DNA from: Alitta virens
Lineage: Eukaryota; Annelida; Polychaeta; Phyllodocida; Nereididae
NCBI GenBank assembly: GCA_932294295.1
Contig: OW028576.1
Location: 44,618,247-44,682,246 of the forward strand
Direction: 5' to 3'
DNA: 64,000 nt
Part shown: piece after piece, positions 10,007 to 21,375 of the stretch
Position numbering within the stretch: the stretch's first letter is position 1
How the letters are laid out: every line of letters begins with the position of its first letter
The notes under the pieces: generated by a model
Databases searched by the model: none
The model's input: only the letters and a program-made list of their open reading frames with translations
What the model was told of the DNA's origin: nothing
Position numbers and translations under genes: made by a program

Positions 10007-10400
10007 GGAAAATGTTGTTATACCTAGAGACAAGTACAACAGAATGTTGGAACAGCTCAGAAATAGTAAAGATTTCAAAGGTAGTAAAGAAAATAAACTA
10101 ACACAACAAGAAGATAACACTACTGACATTAGGTCTGCTGAACATGTAACACAACCAGCAGATACTGAACACGTTACACATACGCTAAGATCAAAAGATG
10201 ATATTGTTCTTAAAGAGACCCATCATCCTCCAGGTCTTAAACATAACGATATAGACATATTTATGAAAAAGTTCACTACAAACAATAGCTCTAGAAACAT
10301 TACAAAACTGAAAACTCCTACGAAACGTAAGACTGTACCACTTAAATCTCGTGCCAGAAAGTCCAGACTTAAAGCCAACTGGATCAGTGTTTCTAAATGA
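9999..10400 (+). CDS. Small basic hypothetical Polinton protein, 133 aa
   Basis: ATG at 9999 is chosen over a TTG six bases upstream; it lies inside the end of the previous gene. The N-terminus contains a P-R-D-K-Y-N-R-ML segment that resembles the start of other Polinton virion accessory proteins; the centre is polar and repetitive (EHVTQPADTEHVTH); the C-terminus is very basic (TPTKRKTVPLKSRARKSRLK), which could be a nuclear localisation or DNA-binding tail. Function unknown. The position in the structural block suggests a virion component. Confidence 0.5.
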   Translation: MAEENVVIPRDKYNRMLEQLRNSKDFKGSKENKLTQQEDNTTDIRSAEHVTQPADTEHVTHTLRSKDDIVLKETHHPPGLKHNDIDIFMKKFTTNNSSRNITKLKTPTKRKTVPLKSRARKSRLKANWISVSK

Positions 10401-10657
10401 TATGCATACATTAGGGTTGGTAGAACAATGGACGGTTATTTAGGGGCATAATCAGTAGTCCTATGATACTGTTATATAGATGTGATGGTATTTGTAGCTG
10501 ATATATATATATATGTGTATGCCATACATATTAACTTATACTGAACTTGAGCAGAGTATAAAAGACTTAGTACTCCCATACAACTTACACTCACTTGCCC
10601 GAGAGTTCTCCAGTGGATTATCAGATCATCACAGCCTGTTTTTAACTATTCGACATC

Positions 10658-11547
10658 ATGGTGACTATGGCCTTAACTCGCAAATACTACAACCTGGGTG
10701 GCACACAGGTAAAGGGCCAGTTCCTATGGCTCAGAGAGGTCAGCTCTAGGAAGTTCCTAACTCTGCAGAGATACAGAGGACGAGTATCTCTACATCTTAG
10801 GGTGTACACGGTCGACGATCAGGACTACTGCCTTATCCCTACCAAGAAAGGCGTAATGCTGGACAAACAGCAGACCCGTGATTTAATGGCTGCAATGCAT
10901 AACCTAGCTGCATTTATAGGAGTCGTAAGTAATGTTTAATATTATCTGTAATAAGAAGCTGTACATATATAATATATGTAATGATAATTATATATCTTAT
11001 TATCCTGCAGATTACACCAGGCAGCCAGACAGACCCTACAGACGATGCCGCTGATGGAACCCTCGCAAATGATGCCATGGTTGATGACGTCGAGTGGTGT
11101 GCCGATGGTAGAGACATGTTTGCGGATAATTCAGATGTCGATGAGTACTCGCAGAACATTTACAAAGTGCACATCGGCAAAAATGCCCACTGTAGAGTGA
11201 AGAAAGCTTCTAATACAGTGGACATACGCCACAGTTTTTTTCGTAACATGTCCACAACGTCAGAGCACCCGACCCAGAGGGGGATTAAGATGACGAAATA
11301 CGAGTTCACCAAACCGCTGGGGTTTCTTCCACAATTGGAAACGAAATGGAGTGGATTGGCTGGTTTAGCAGCCTGCTACACCACGCACACCACGCTCGAT
11401 AACCTTCAGGCTTGTCACCACTGCACCCCTAAACCTTCACCACCTAGGCCCCTACACAACCGTTGCAGCACAAGTTCCGATATGCAAGATCCTAATGTCA
11501 CAACTTCAACAGCTGCAACAATTGATGAGGGATCAATGATTCAATAA
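10658..11547 (+). CDS. Spliced protein with two PC4-like ssDNA-binding domains, 267 aa
   Basis: Exon 1 is 10658-10924 and exon 2 is 11011-11547; the 86-nt intron has GTAAGT and CTGCAG ends and keeps frame (267 + 537 nt). Exon 1 carries a PC4/SUB1-like domain: FLWLREV, a long loop, then PTKKGVMLDKQQ and a closing helix. Exon 2 carries a second: VDIRHSFF, then PTQRGIKMTKYEF and a closing helix with LPQLETKW. PC4 domains dimerise and bind single-stranded DNA, useful in protein-primed replication or transcription. The linker between them is acidic and the C-terminus is Pro/Thr-rich. AATAAA overlaps the stop codon (11543-11548). The assignment rests on motif recall. Confidence 0.65.
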
Positions 11548-12105
11548 ATATATGTTGATTTAACCAATATATGTAATACGTTACAATATATAGTACCAGT
11601 ATAATAGAATATGGTTAAATCACTTATATCATATTAACAGTTATGCTCTACTGTTATACCATATGTACCTGGCATTTACAGCATTTACTGATACGTTATA
11701 CTACTGTTATATCATATGTACCTGACATTACAGCGTTTTACTAACATGTTATACTCTATCGACTATTGTATCTATGTATACCTACCATATATACACTTAT
11801 ATTACAATAAATATATATCTATACCGTTACATACAGTGTGTTATATCTCTCCATCACTCAAGTACGTTGTTATGGTTATACACAATATGGTCTGTGTTAA
11901 CGAGAGTAAGATCATACACAGCTTTTCTATAATGGCAATACTAACGATTATACTGCCCCCTAACGATTAAACTGCCCCCTGAAGGCATACACAATATGGC
12001 CTACTTGTAGCAAGAGTAAGCAATTTTATTACTTCCTTAGGCATATATGCAACAGCCATAGCCACGTTTAAGCAGATTATCTTCAGTACTGTTACGCAGC
12101 TCACA
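11548..12105. other. Intergenic region with short repeats and CTCF-like cores
   Basis: It contains a direct repeat of about 53 bp (copies at 11648 and 11701, sharing CTACTGTTATA-CATATGTACCTG) and a 20-bp tandem repeat (CTAACGATTATACTGCCCCC type, 11941-11985) whose units read AGGGGGCAG on the minus strand, a CTCF-like core. A frame of 84 aa at 11716-11970 has biased composition and is not convincing. Confidence 0.4.
11971..11985 (-). promoter_or_regulatory. CTCF-like motif pair (11951-11965, 11971-11985)
   Basis: On the minus strand the second copy reads CCTTCAGGGGGCAGT, a near-consensus CTCF core; the first reads CGTTAGGGGGCAGTA. Both lie upstream of the CARD-like gene. Confidence 0.35.
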
Positions 12106-12479
12106 ATGGAGATATTAAGAGATTACGCAGATGTATTGACCAATAAGGTTAATACAAATGAGATATGTATAATACTACGTTGCGAAGGTTTACTTAAAGA
12201 TTCTGATCTACTTGTTATCAGATCTAAAAACACACGATTCAATAAAACAAAACTGTTGTTACAAATACTGTATGTAGGGAAGAGCTACAAAGGCACAGCA
12301 TTATTGTTTAAGTATTTGCAAAGAGACTACGGAGATGTCGTTAGCACTATTCCAGAGCTCACAGGAGGCAGTCGTACAAGTCTTGCCATTAATACATCGG
12401 TGACGCTCAGCGTTATGTGTACAGACGGTGATGTGACGATTCAACTGACTGATGATCAGGTAAGATATAACATACACAC

Positions 12480-12513
<34 letters not shown>

Positions 12514-12847
12514 GTTAGTAATAACCGTGTTCTCATTTGTTCAGGATGATGTCCTGAAGGAGGATTTGACAGTATCATTGCCCTTACAGCAATTCGTGAA
12601 TATGGTGTACTACATACACACTTTATCGAATTCCGATATCGATGCAACTGTACATCTGGGGTGTTTTTACTACCTGGTTAAAGAAGGATGTACCACAGCA
12701 GTATGCAAGATTACTGCTAATACTGTTAAGGATGAAAGTGTGTCCTTAACAGTTAAGGATTTGGAGACTATTGATATTTTGCTAGAACATGTTGAACATG
12801 CTGTTCCAGAAATGGCTCTTCTAACGCCTTACTTCTACTACATATAG
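12106..12847 (+). CDS. Spliced CARD-like domain protein, 218 aa
   Basis: Exon 1 is 12106-12459 and exon 2 is 12545-12847. The 85-nt intron starts GTAAGA, ends TTCAG and contains a (TA)n run; frame is kept exactly (354 + 303 nt). Residues 1-85 look like a death-fold CARD: a first helix (ILRDYADVLTNKV), EICIILRCEGLLKDSDLLVI, an N-x-T-R-F-N-K turn, KLLLQILYVGKSYKGTALLF and KYLQRDYGDVV. The C-terminal part is beta/alpha mixed and unrecognised; it has some PC4-like flavour (LTVKDLETIDILLEHVE). AATAAA follows the stop at 12859-12864. CARDs act in apoptosis and innate immune signalling, so an interfering decoy is one possible role. The domain call is by pattern only. Confidence 0.55.
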
Positions 12848-12864
12848 CTATTTACTGTAATAAA

Positions 12865-13549
12865 TGATATATATAATAACACGTTTGTCTGTTCATTTTT
12901 TTCATAACGTTTAATGCCTTTGTAATACTACTACGCATATATATGTACAGTATAACTATCAAACAATGTAGCACACGGTTTATATAACATTACAATATAA
13001 TATGAGCCTAGCTGTCAGATTAATCTAAAATGTTGATGGACGGTATTAACAAATGTTAAGCCCACTACTCATAACGTTTAATACAGTTGTAATACTACTA
13101 CACATATATGTACAGTATAACCATCAAACAATGTAGCACACTGTTTATTTACAATATAATATGGGCTTAGCTGTCAGATTAATATAAAACGTTGATGGAC
13201 GGTATTAACAACAATGTTAATATAAGAGATTATAATGCAATATATATACTACACAATGAACATCTACGCTAACATTTCAAACACTACAATTAATAACGTA
13301 GTATGCACACCACGGTGTAATATATACGTAGTCTCTGTACATATCTTAAGCCATTTTAAAAAAGAACAGTTGTGTGTGCACAGCTCGTACACTATGCTAA
13401 ACATTACAGTATAATCATGTGATAACTATTCATAATATAATATGTACATACATCTATCAGTGGGGTATTAATATAAGCGTAGGTGGACAGCAGTATACAT
13501 ATATATAGAAGTTAAGTAATAGCAGGAGTGTTTGTGCGTGTGTACATGT
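12865..13549. repeat. Convergent-gene junction with 167-bp tandem repeat
   Basis: Two direct copies of a sequence beginning CATAACGTTTAAT start at 12903 and 13070 (period 167) and run to about 13215; they share AATACTACTAC-CATATATATGTACAGTATAAC and the TGTTGATGGACGGTATTAAC end. No gene is seen. The region separates rightward and leftward transcription units and may hold their 3' ends. Confidence 0.75.
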
Positions 13550-14823
13550 CTACACAGGCGTAACTTTCCCGCTGTAGTTGCGTAGTTTGGACTTATATCC
13601 ATCGTCCATTGCATTGGTGTAGGTTAGCCTTGTCTTCACGTCAGCGGTGGATAGTCGCGGCGATCCATCGTCCGTTGTATTGGGGCAGGTCAGTCTCGCC
13701 TTCACGTCAGTGGCGGATCCGTCAGTTGATGCGTTGGTAAGAGGTGTAGTCGTTGCAGGGGTGTTGCTCACGTGACATACAGTGTGATCATACGCAGATG
13801 CTGTTTGCTGAAGGGGGGCGTGTTCTGAAGCTGTGTTGATGGGGCAAGTAGTACTGCCACCAGGGGCGGAGTCGTCATCTGTACTACAACACGAGAGAGT
13901 GAACATATATAATATGACCTGCAATATATCTATATATGCAGTAAGTTCATGAATAGGGTGAATATGTGCCATACATATTATATACATACTACTCAGGCTG
14001 TGCTATATAATACATGTATGTACCATACCTGCTGCTGCTATCGGATGTCGTGCTAGTCCGCCTGATTTTATTGCGCGCACCGACAAGCGTTTGTCGAGCC
14101 ATGCTAACAACCCCTGTTAGAACAGCTGTACCAGCCACTGGATCCCTCTGTAGGATAGAACCGAGTAATCATTATTATTATAACAATATATTATCATCGC
14201 TTAGCAATAGGTAGGCCAATGTAGCGTAATATATACAACCCTACAGACGGGCAGATATATATATGTAAATAGTGTTCAGAGAGAGCACGGTTATGATCAG
14301 ATGCACATAATGCATATGGCCCTCATTACGTAAAGAATATATATATTTAACAATAACGCACCTTATAAATCCAGATACCAGCTCCAGTTGATATAATTAC
14401 TAACAACAGGACAGAGACTGTCGATACGACTACTGTAGTAGTGCTAGGGTGACTAACTACTGTGTCATAGTGTCCGAGGTTGAAGGTTCCTAAACCGGGA
14501 TTCTGCATCTCACTATTGCTGATTCGTTTGCATACGATGTGGGCTGCAACATCATGTGTAGGTGGCGTGCGCGAATGACAGTAGTGTGTTCCAGTCATGT
14601 CGACGAATGACAACATGCTATATTCCATGGCTGAAAATTCTTCAATAGGTACATGGTCAAGCTGTGGCGATTTGGTGCAGTCAGCTCTGATGCTCTTCCC
14701 ATCATTCACAACTTTGCACAGACATAGCCGATTTGCGCAAATGTAACGATAACTATCACACGATGCTAACGTAATAGTTAAGATTAACAAGTAACATGTA
14801 AGCCTCTGTAAATTCTCCATCAT
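13550..14823 (-). CDS. Three-exon type I membrane protein A, 304 aa
   Basis: Exons are 14823-14362, 14147-14029 and 13883-13550, all with GT-AG introns (GTGCGT, CTACAG; GTATGG, TTGTAG) and total length divisible by three. The N-terminal signal peptide (about 1-23) precedes a Cys-rich ectodomain with C-x-C-K, RADC, L-x-x-VP, VDMTGTHYC and IVCK motifs that recall an LRR N-terminal cap. A transmembrane helix follows (TVSVLLLVIISTGAGIWIY). The cytoplasmic tail is basic in exon 2 and then contains two tandem copies of a DVKxRLTxxNxxDDG unit. It is related to protein B at 15689-16594. Possible roles are attachment or surface protein, or decoy receptor. It resembles no named fusogen. Confidence 0.7.
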
Positions 14824-15688
14824 GTTGACTCTTGGCCTGCTTTGAACGAACTGAATGTAAGTTCTAAACTGTGAAGGTTCATTATGTAATTGCCCCCCTC
14901 TTTGTGACTTTATTATGTAATTAGCACCCCCTCACAACTTCTTTAACCCGGGTGTCAAGCACTATTAGGTAATTAGCAGGATGGTGTCAACTACTTGGGG
15001 TAATAGTGATTGTTGTAAACGGAGAGATGCTAACTGCTTAAACCCCCTCTATTATAATAGTACATTGTTCATGAACAATAGCCTAGCTGTCTCACATGAC
15101 AACACAATGAGACTGTTTATGTGCACTCATTATTAATTATATCATGGCTATATACATATCTCGGATATTGTCAAAATAGATTCTTAGTTATTATACATGT
15201 GTTATTGCGAGACCACCATCCTCGTGGTAACTACTACTTGGAACGTCCCTATTAATTGATTAGCTGCCTGTCTGAGGGGTATGACTATATAGGTGGTGAA
15301 TAGCAATAATAAACAGATGACAAGGTGTAATCATGGTCAAATAATCTTTATATACGTATGTGTGACAGTACATATGTTGAGACAGTTGCACTCTCTAGTG
15401 TGTGAGTATATATACATTAAATCGTGGGTGCCGCCAGCGCCACCTGTCGGATATCGAGACAATTACACTCGTGCTATTATGTGGGCTAATGTAAAAGATT
15501 GTAGACTTAGGTAACGCATCTATGTAATATATAACATCTACGCATATGGTGTACCGTTATCAACAGCATTCAGACATCTGATTAAGTTATATATTATTGT
15601 GCAGTATAACAACAGCTTTCAGACATTGGTACAATTAACACGTGTTTGAGAGAATATATTATACACTATAATGCATGCTTGTGTAGGT
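14824..15688. other. Intergenic region between membrane protein genes
   Basis: No gene is seen. It includes repeated TTATGTAATT-GCACCCCC segments (14883-14930) and a CTCF-like motif on the minus strand at 15436-15450 (CCGACAGGTGGCGCT). A small frame at 15293-15514 is not convincing. Confidence 0.4.
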
Positions 15689-16594
15689 TTACATTAGTTC
15701 TTCTTGCGAGGCAGTTAATGATGTATCTAACGTGATCTGCAGTCTGGATCTCCTAAGACTCCGCACCATTGTAACTGTTGTTATAACAACCTGTAATGAA
15801 GGGAACAGTTGTAAACTTAATGAAAAGGTATGACCACATAGTAGTCATATATAGTTAGACATTATGCATACATTATGTATGTATATAATAGTCATATATA
15901 GTTAGACATTATGCATACATTATGCATACATACCTTGAGTATAATGTATACCAACACTATGCATGATACATTAAGTTGAAAGATATTAAAGGCATTCATG
16001 GTCGTGCTAGACCAATACTGTGTGTCGCTATACTGGTTAGGTTCAGAATTAGATGTATATACTATCGTTGATACATCGTAAGCATTCTGCGTGGACATCG
16101 TAGCCCCTGAAGTACTGTGCACTGTAGCCTCTGAAGTACTGTGCACAATCGATGTGTTGCTCATAAGGTTATTGGTAGATACCCCTGAAATGCAGTATTA
16201 TCAGGATATGTACACGTGCGTTTACAGATAATGTGTTGCTCATACACTTGATAGATACCTTTCTGAATGTATGATATAGTATAAGATGTTACGTACCTGT
16301 AGTGCTGTCCATACATAGGACTGTTTTATTATACGCTGTTGTCTTTAAAGATGTAGTATGACAGAACACAGTGCCAGACATGTCGATCAGTCTTATATGG
16401 TGTAGAATATGCATTGAAAACGAGGGAAGTTGCTGAAGCCATGAATATTTGGTACAATCTGCTTGAGAGGGTGGTCTGTCATCCAATGTTGTACATGTAC
16501 ATACACCAAAACGCTCCAAGGGCTTATAGAGTCCACACAATATATTACCACTAACAATAAGTGGCATATAGAGAAATGCAGCATAGAACAACAT
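15689..16594 (-). CDS. Three-exon type I membrane protein B, 216 aa
   Basis: Exons are 16594-16297, 16184-15934 and 15790-15689. The introns are GT-AG (GTACGT, TTTCAG; GTATGT, TTACAG) and the sum is divisible by three. A signal peptide (about 1-17) leads into a Cys-rich domain parallel to protein A: CTC, QADCTK, LQQLP, LIDMSGTVFCH. Exon 2 has a Ser/Thr-rich stalk with a 7-residue tandem repeat (HSTSEAT, HSTSGAT) and the first part of a transmembrane helix (CIVLVYIILK) that continues into exon 3. The tail is short and basic (RSLRRSRLQ). Protein A and B look like an in-element duplication with different stalks and tails. Role unknown; a surface protein is likely. Confidence 0.7.
15842..15925. 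repeat. 47-bp direct repeat in intron of membrane protein B
   Basis: TAGTCATATATAGTTAGACA starts at 15842 and again at 15889, both continuing into TTATGCATACATTATG. The second copy reaches the exon 2 donor. Confidence 0.7.
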
Positions 16595-16844
16595 TATATA
16601 TATATCTCAAACTTGAACTATTGTCTATATTAAGGGGGAGTCATACTCTAGATTGCAGTGTGTGTTACATTTGAGGTCACATGATAGTTGGCGGTCACAT
16701 GCCGAGGTTAACATATAGAACATCATACAGTTTGCCTTTTAACAAGGTCGTAATATAGAACTGTCGGCGAATTGTAACTATTGTGATAGATGTGTACATA
16801 TGTTAACTATAATGAGCTATAACGTACACATAATTAATTACACA

Positions 16845-19800
16845 CTAGTAACCATACGGTAATGTATTGTATGTATCTCTGCCTATAACTCGTTTGTCAA
16901 ATACTTTTCTGAATACCTTACTTACGGATTTATTGTACACTATACCTCGGTGTTTAACACGGGATATCTGATTGCTCTGAGGAAGTCTAACCGATGTTAC
17001 CTGCCCAAACACTATCTGTTTCATACATTCAAAGTCTATAATAGCGTCATTTGTGTAGTTAAATGTGATTCCTTTGATTTTTCGTACAGTTACATCAGTG
17101 TTTAATTTGTAAGAGTAGCTCTTAGGCCCTGTTGATAGATCACCTGTCTCGACAACTGTTTCGCCATTGCGTTCAACAAATATGACTGAGTCAGTGTCAT
17201 AATATAAGGTGTTGCGCCCTGTTTTATTTAAAACTTGTAGTAAATGTAGCCTCGCCAGCGATGTTGTAAATATACCAATAACTTCATTGGTGAATGTTGA
17301 TTCCTCTTCAAAGGTTTCAGCATTTGTAACATCTACCACGACATAATCATCAGAGATTAAATGGAAATTCATTATACATTTCGTTGGATCATTCTTCATT
17401 TGTGTGTACTCTGTAACAGACTTCATGTAAATAGACTTAGGTAGGTTTTGTCGCTGTACAAATTTACCCCACACACTATTGAGAAACAGTTTACAGATTG
17501 TCCTCAAGGAAGGATTATACGCTATGGAGTCTTTATCAAGCATGATACCTTGCTCTCTGTTGTAATACTCTATGTAACGATCTTTATCTGCATCTGTAGT
17601 TGCCCATTGAGGGTAACCTGATGCTTGTTGCTTTTGTTTCAGAAACATTTTCACATAATCTGTGAAAATACTACCAAAAACATCATCTTGTGTTGTGGTA
17701 GGGAAATGATATACCTCATATATCTTCAACAGTATGTAACCTTGCTTAATAGCTTCTTTTAACTCTGGTGTTGTCCATGTACCAAAAAGAGCTCTCTTTG
17801 TATCATTGCATGTACATACAGCCTGTGTTTCTCGTGAGGAACACGTGCCACATAAAGGAAACTTCAGTTTACCTTTACATCGAACTGGTAGTACAGGTAT
17901 GTATAAACCTCGAGGTGGTAGGATTCGCACCTGGGCTAGACCATAATAGGATTGTAGTGTGTAATCAAAGGTAGCTGGATCTTTAAGCACTGTAGCATGA
18001 CAAGTAGGGAAAACTCCAGACATCGTGATATAAGGATATAATGAAGTGACGTCATAGTAATGTATCCTCTCACCATCCTGTACATCATAGTATAGAGTTG
18101 TGGGTTCAACCCGCCCTCCTGCAAAACTATCGCGGATTTGTAAAGGTTTTACAGTATCACACGTGTTAACGAATTGTCTCATGAGCGAATTAGTTTGTAA
18201 TTCTTTATCATAGTGGCACTCCCATATTGAGATAACCTTATAGCCTAGGTTTCTGATTTCAGCAAGCCGTTCTAATGTTCTGTCATACAGCGCCTTCAAT
18301 GTCATACGAGTGCGAGGGTCTCTTATGTGTCTGTCTTGTAAACAGATATGACCATGAAAACGGCATCCTAGGTATTCATAAACTGTATTACTCTCTATAT
18401 GTATACCATCAACAAAGTACCTTGTTCCAGGTATGCGGAATTCACCGCCATTCCTGGCATGTTGTATAAGTCTACATTCAGAGTGACTTATCCATTCTAA
18501 CCATAATGACGACTTTTGGCTGGCATTATGATGTTTACCATACCCTTGTGCAGGTATCTGTGGTATGGGTGACTTAATAAATGTTGATGTAGCTATGAAG
18601 TCATGATTAATGATGCTACCATCGAAATACCATGTATTACGTCTCAACACTGCTTCCCCTGATCTGCCATCTATCAAAGTTACATTATAAACCTCATACA
18701 ACATCAGTTGTCTGATCACCTGCATAGCACAAGATGCCAATGTTGCATGGGCAAACGGATCGATACCTGGTACACTTGAGTTTGGTATAGTTGTAACAGT
18801 TTGTATAAGTGCCCTAAAATTAGTGCATGCCTCTCTAAGGATTGTAACATCAGAGCGTGTGTAGTCTAACATTTCTTGCTGAAAATTAAACGTCTTACCA
18901 TTTTGTTCATTGTACCATGTGAAGAAATCAGTTCGGTCTGCTGTGGACATGAAATCAACACCATAATAGTATGGGGCAAACATTGGCCCAACATACGTTT
19001 GATTGTCTAGCGTGTTTGCTAAATGTGGGAATTCTCCCTTTTTGAGTTCACCGCGTAAACCTAACGCTTTAGGTAAGCTCTTCAAACGCATTGGGAGGAA
19101 ATTCAAACTATCTATAAATCTAATGCTCACACCTTGGTTTATGCTCATCAGCATGATCTTGGTGCCGGTGAATATAATTTCAGGGAAAATACCGTTGTCA
19201 ACACAATATCCAAGTATGAAATGAGCATCAAAAGCCTTAGCATTATGAGCTATTACTGTTACGTCTTTATGTTGAGGCGTTAGCAGCCATTTACAAAAGT
19301 TCTCTGTCGTATTTGGCCCCTTAAATATGTTTTCCCTCATACTGCACGTGTCACGCTGACACAGTTCTCTTGCAACGTTTTTAGTTACATTGTCCTTAAC
19401 AGAACATGTGCTACATCTATCACTGCAGTTAGCACATTTAGATTGAAGCGTGAACTCGTGATCTTTGCAGACATCGCAAACGGTTTGACAAACTAAAAAA
19501 TTAGGAACATGTCTTTGTAACCCGCAATACGATCTCTTGCAGTTTATACATTTACGACATAGTGTGCACAGATATGTTAGAGTACACTTATCACAACCGC
19601 TGCGTGGTTTATTCTTGTAACCGAGATCACAAGTAATAATAGTGTTTTGACATGTTTCGAAATCGTAATAAAGGAACCGGCCTGATGATATCTTAGGTTT
19701 CTTTATTCTGTAATAACACAGATGATCTCCTAGGACATACTCATGACAGCATGTACAAAGCCATTCGCCGCATGTGTGTAGATGTTTGGCCCTTTTTAAT

Positions 19801-21153
19801 GTATCTAATATTATGAAACATGTTTTACACCTAAAGTACTGTGTACAGAGGGATGGTTGATCTGTACCCTTAAGTGTACCTGTGCTATACTGTCGTTGTT
19901 CTTTATGCCTCTGATAACATACTGCATTACGACATGTCATATTGCAATCTGAACAATCTAATGAGTTATTGTCAAACATACAATATTCTGAACAGCATGT
20001 GCTGCATACATCATCGCACCCATGTTTGTGGTTCTTACTGTACACTTCGAAACAATGGACACATATCTTTCTATTTACATAAAAGCCTTTGATTCCTGTG
20101 ATACTGTGATAGTGCTCATCTTTCAGATATAAAAATATCTTGCGAGGCCTAGAAATCAAACCTTTGTAATTAACTTCATTTCCTGTATCCCCAGATATAA
20201 CTACAATTTGTATATCTAACGCTGTCTCGAATTTATGTAGCTCATTAACCTTAACTGGCCTATTTGTGGGTACATTAGCCTGTCTATGAAGTCTGATGGC
20301 ACAGCTACGTTGTGATTCATAATCTTTACTCAACACTCTGTCTTTTCTAATAAGCTTTGCAAACGTTGCTGCAGGCATGTTATCTAACTTCGCTTTACAT
20401 GTTACAATAGCTCTGGCGGCACATAAATGTTCATTGCGTACTACTGGAATGAATACCATTGAACGTTTTTTCCTAATAGTGCAGTTAGGAGACAAAGGAT
20501 CTGTATCAACGATGGTTCTACTGCATCCTCCCCCTTGGTCATCGGCGCTCATTATACCAATGTTAACTTCAAAGGTATCATCAACATTTAAGGATTTGTT
20601 CGATTGGAGAACTGCGTTTATTCTGCAATATAATACATATAACCATTATTGTCTGTAATGCTGCATGTCAAACATTATAATAATATATGTGGACACATTT
20701 GGTAACTAATACATTAAGTATTATTCGGTAATTAATACTGAATACATATAATATACATACACATTGGTGTTAAACTGTAGACTTGTGTGTAGGCATATGC
20801 TATATATCTTACCTGTCCATTATAACATTGGCTGTGATGTTATGCTGAGGTTGGCAGTGTATGAAGACCTCCCTCTCTAATCCTGAGTGATTGATTGTAA
20901 CACGTGCTTTATCCTCCTTATTGGGGTGCTTATCTTTAACCATTTCCATGATGTCAGTAAACATACTGTGCAATTCGTCTTGCATACCAATCAATTGTTC
21001 TCCTTGCAAGTCATTGTTGAATTTTGCTTTATATGTTACTTCTTCAATACCATATTTCCTGGATACTCGTTCCCTCACTGGGTGAATAATGTATGGTTTT
21101 ACATCATTATTACCCCCCTCTGTTCTACTCCTTTTTGCTGGTGTGTCAGCCAT
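16845..21153 (-). CDS. POLB: Protein-primed DNA polymerase B of Polinton, spliced, 1372 aa
   Basis: Replicates the element. Exon 1 is 21153-20813, exon 2 is 20622-16845; the 190-nt intron (GTAAGA, TTGCAG) joins in frame (341 + 3778 nt). Exon 1 and the first part of exon 2 match the N-terminal region usual for Polinton PolB (KARVTINHSGL, then AVLQSNKSLN). In exon 2: two Cys-rich zinc-type regions (about 20080-19720 and 19600-19400); exonuclease motifs DFET (near 19660), NAKAFD (near 19240) and YTRSD (near 18860); a Vsr/restriction-nuclease-like insertion (VDGIHIE, YLGCRFHGH, near 18400); polymerase motifs YDVTSLYP (near 18050), NSVWGKF (near 17480) and YYDTDS (near 17195). All catalytic motifs are present. 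Confidence 0.95.
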
Positions 21154-21375
21154 TAATATATTGCAATATGTAACCTGTTAGACCATAATATCCATCTACA
21201 TAGCACTCTTGTTGTATTATACCACATAAGGTATTAGATACTTCATTTGTGCACTTTTATACAAAACAAAACAATAGCTCCACACTCATATACATCTCAC
21301 GTACCCTACCTCATTGTACTAGAGTATATGGAGGGTCATTAGTCACACTGCTCATGTCCTATATAGTAATCTCTG
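21154..21375. other. Region between PolB start and right TIR
   Basis: About 220 bp, likely the PolB promoter. No gene is seen; small frames are AT-rich shadows. Confidence 0.35.

Noticed and set aside
10513..10749. 78-aa frame overlapping the PC4-like exon
   Set aside because: The overlapping frame with PC4 motifs and a matching splice join is better supported; this one could be 5' leader.
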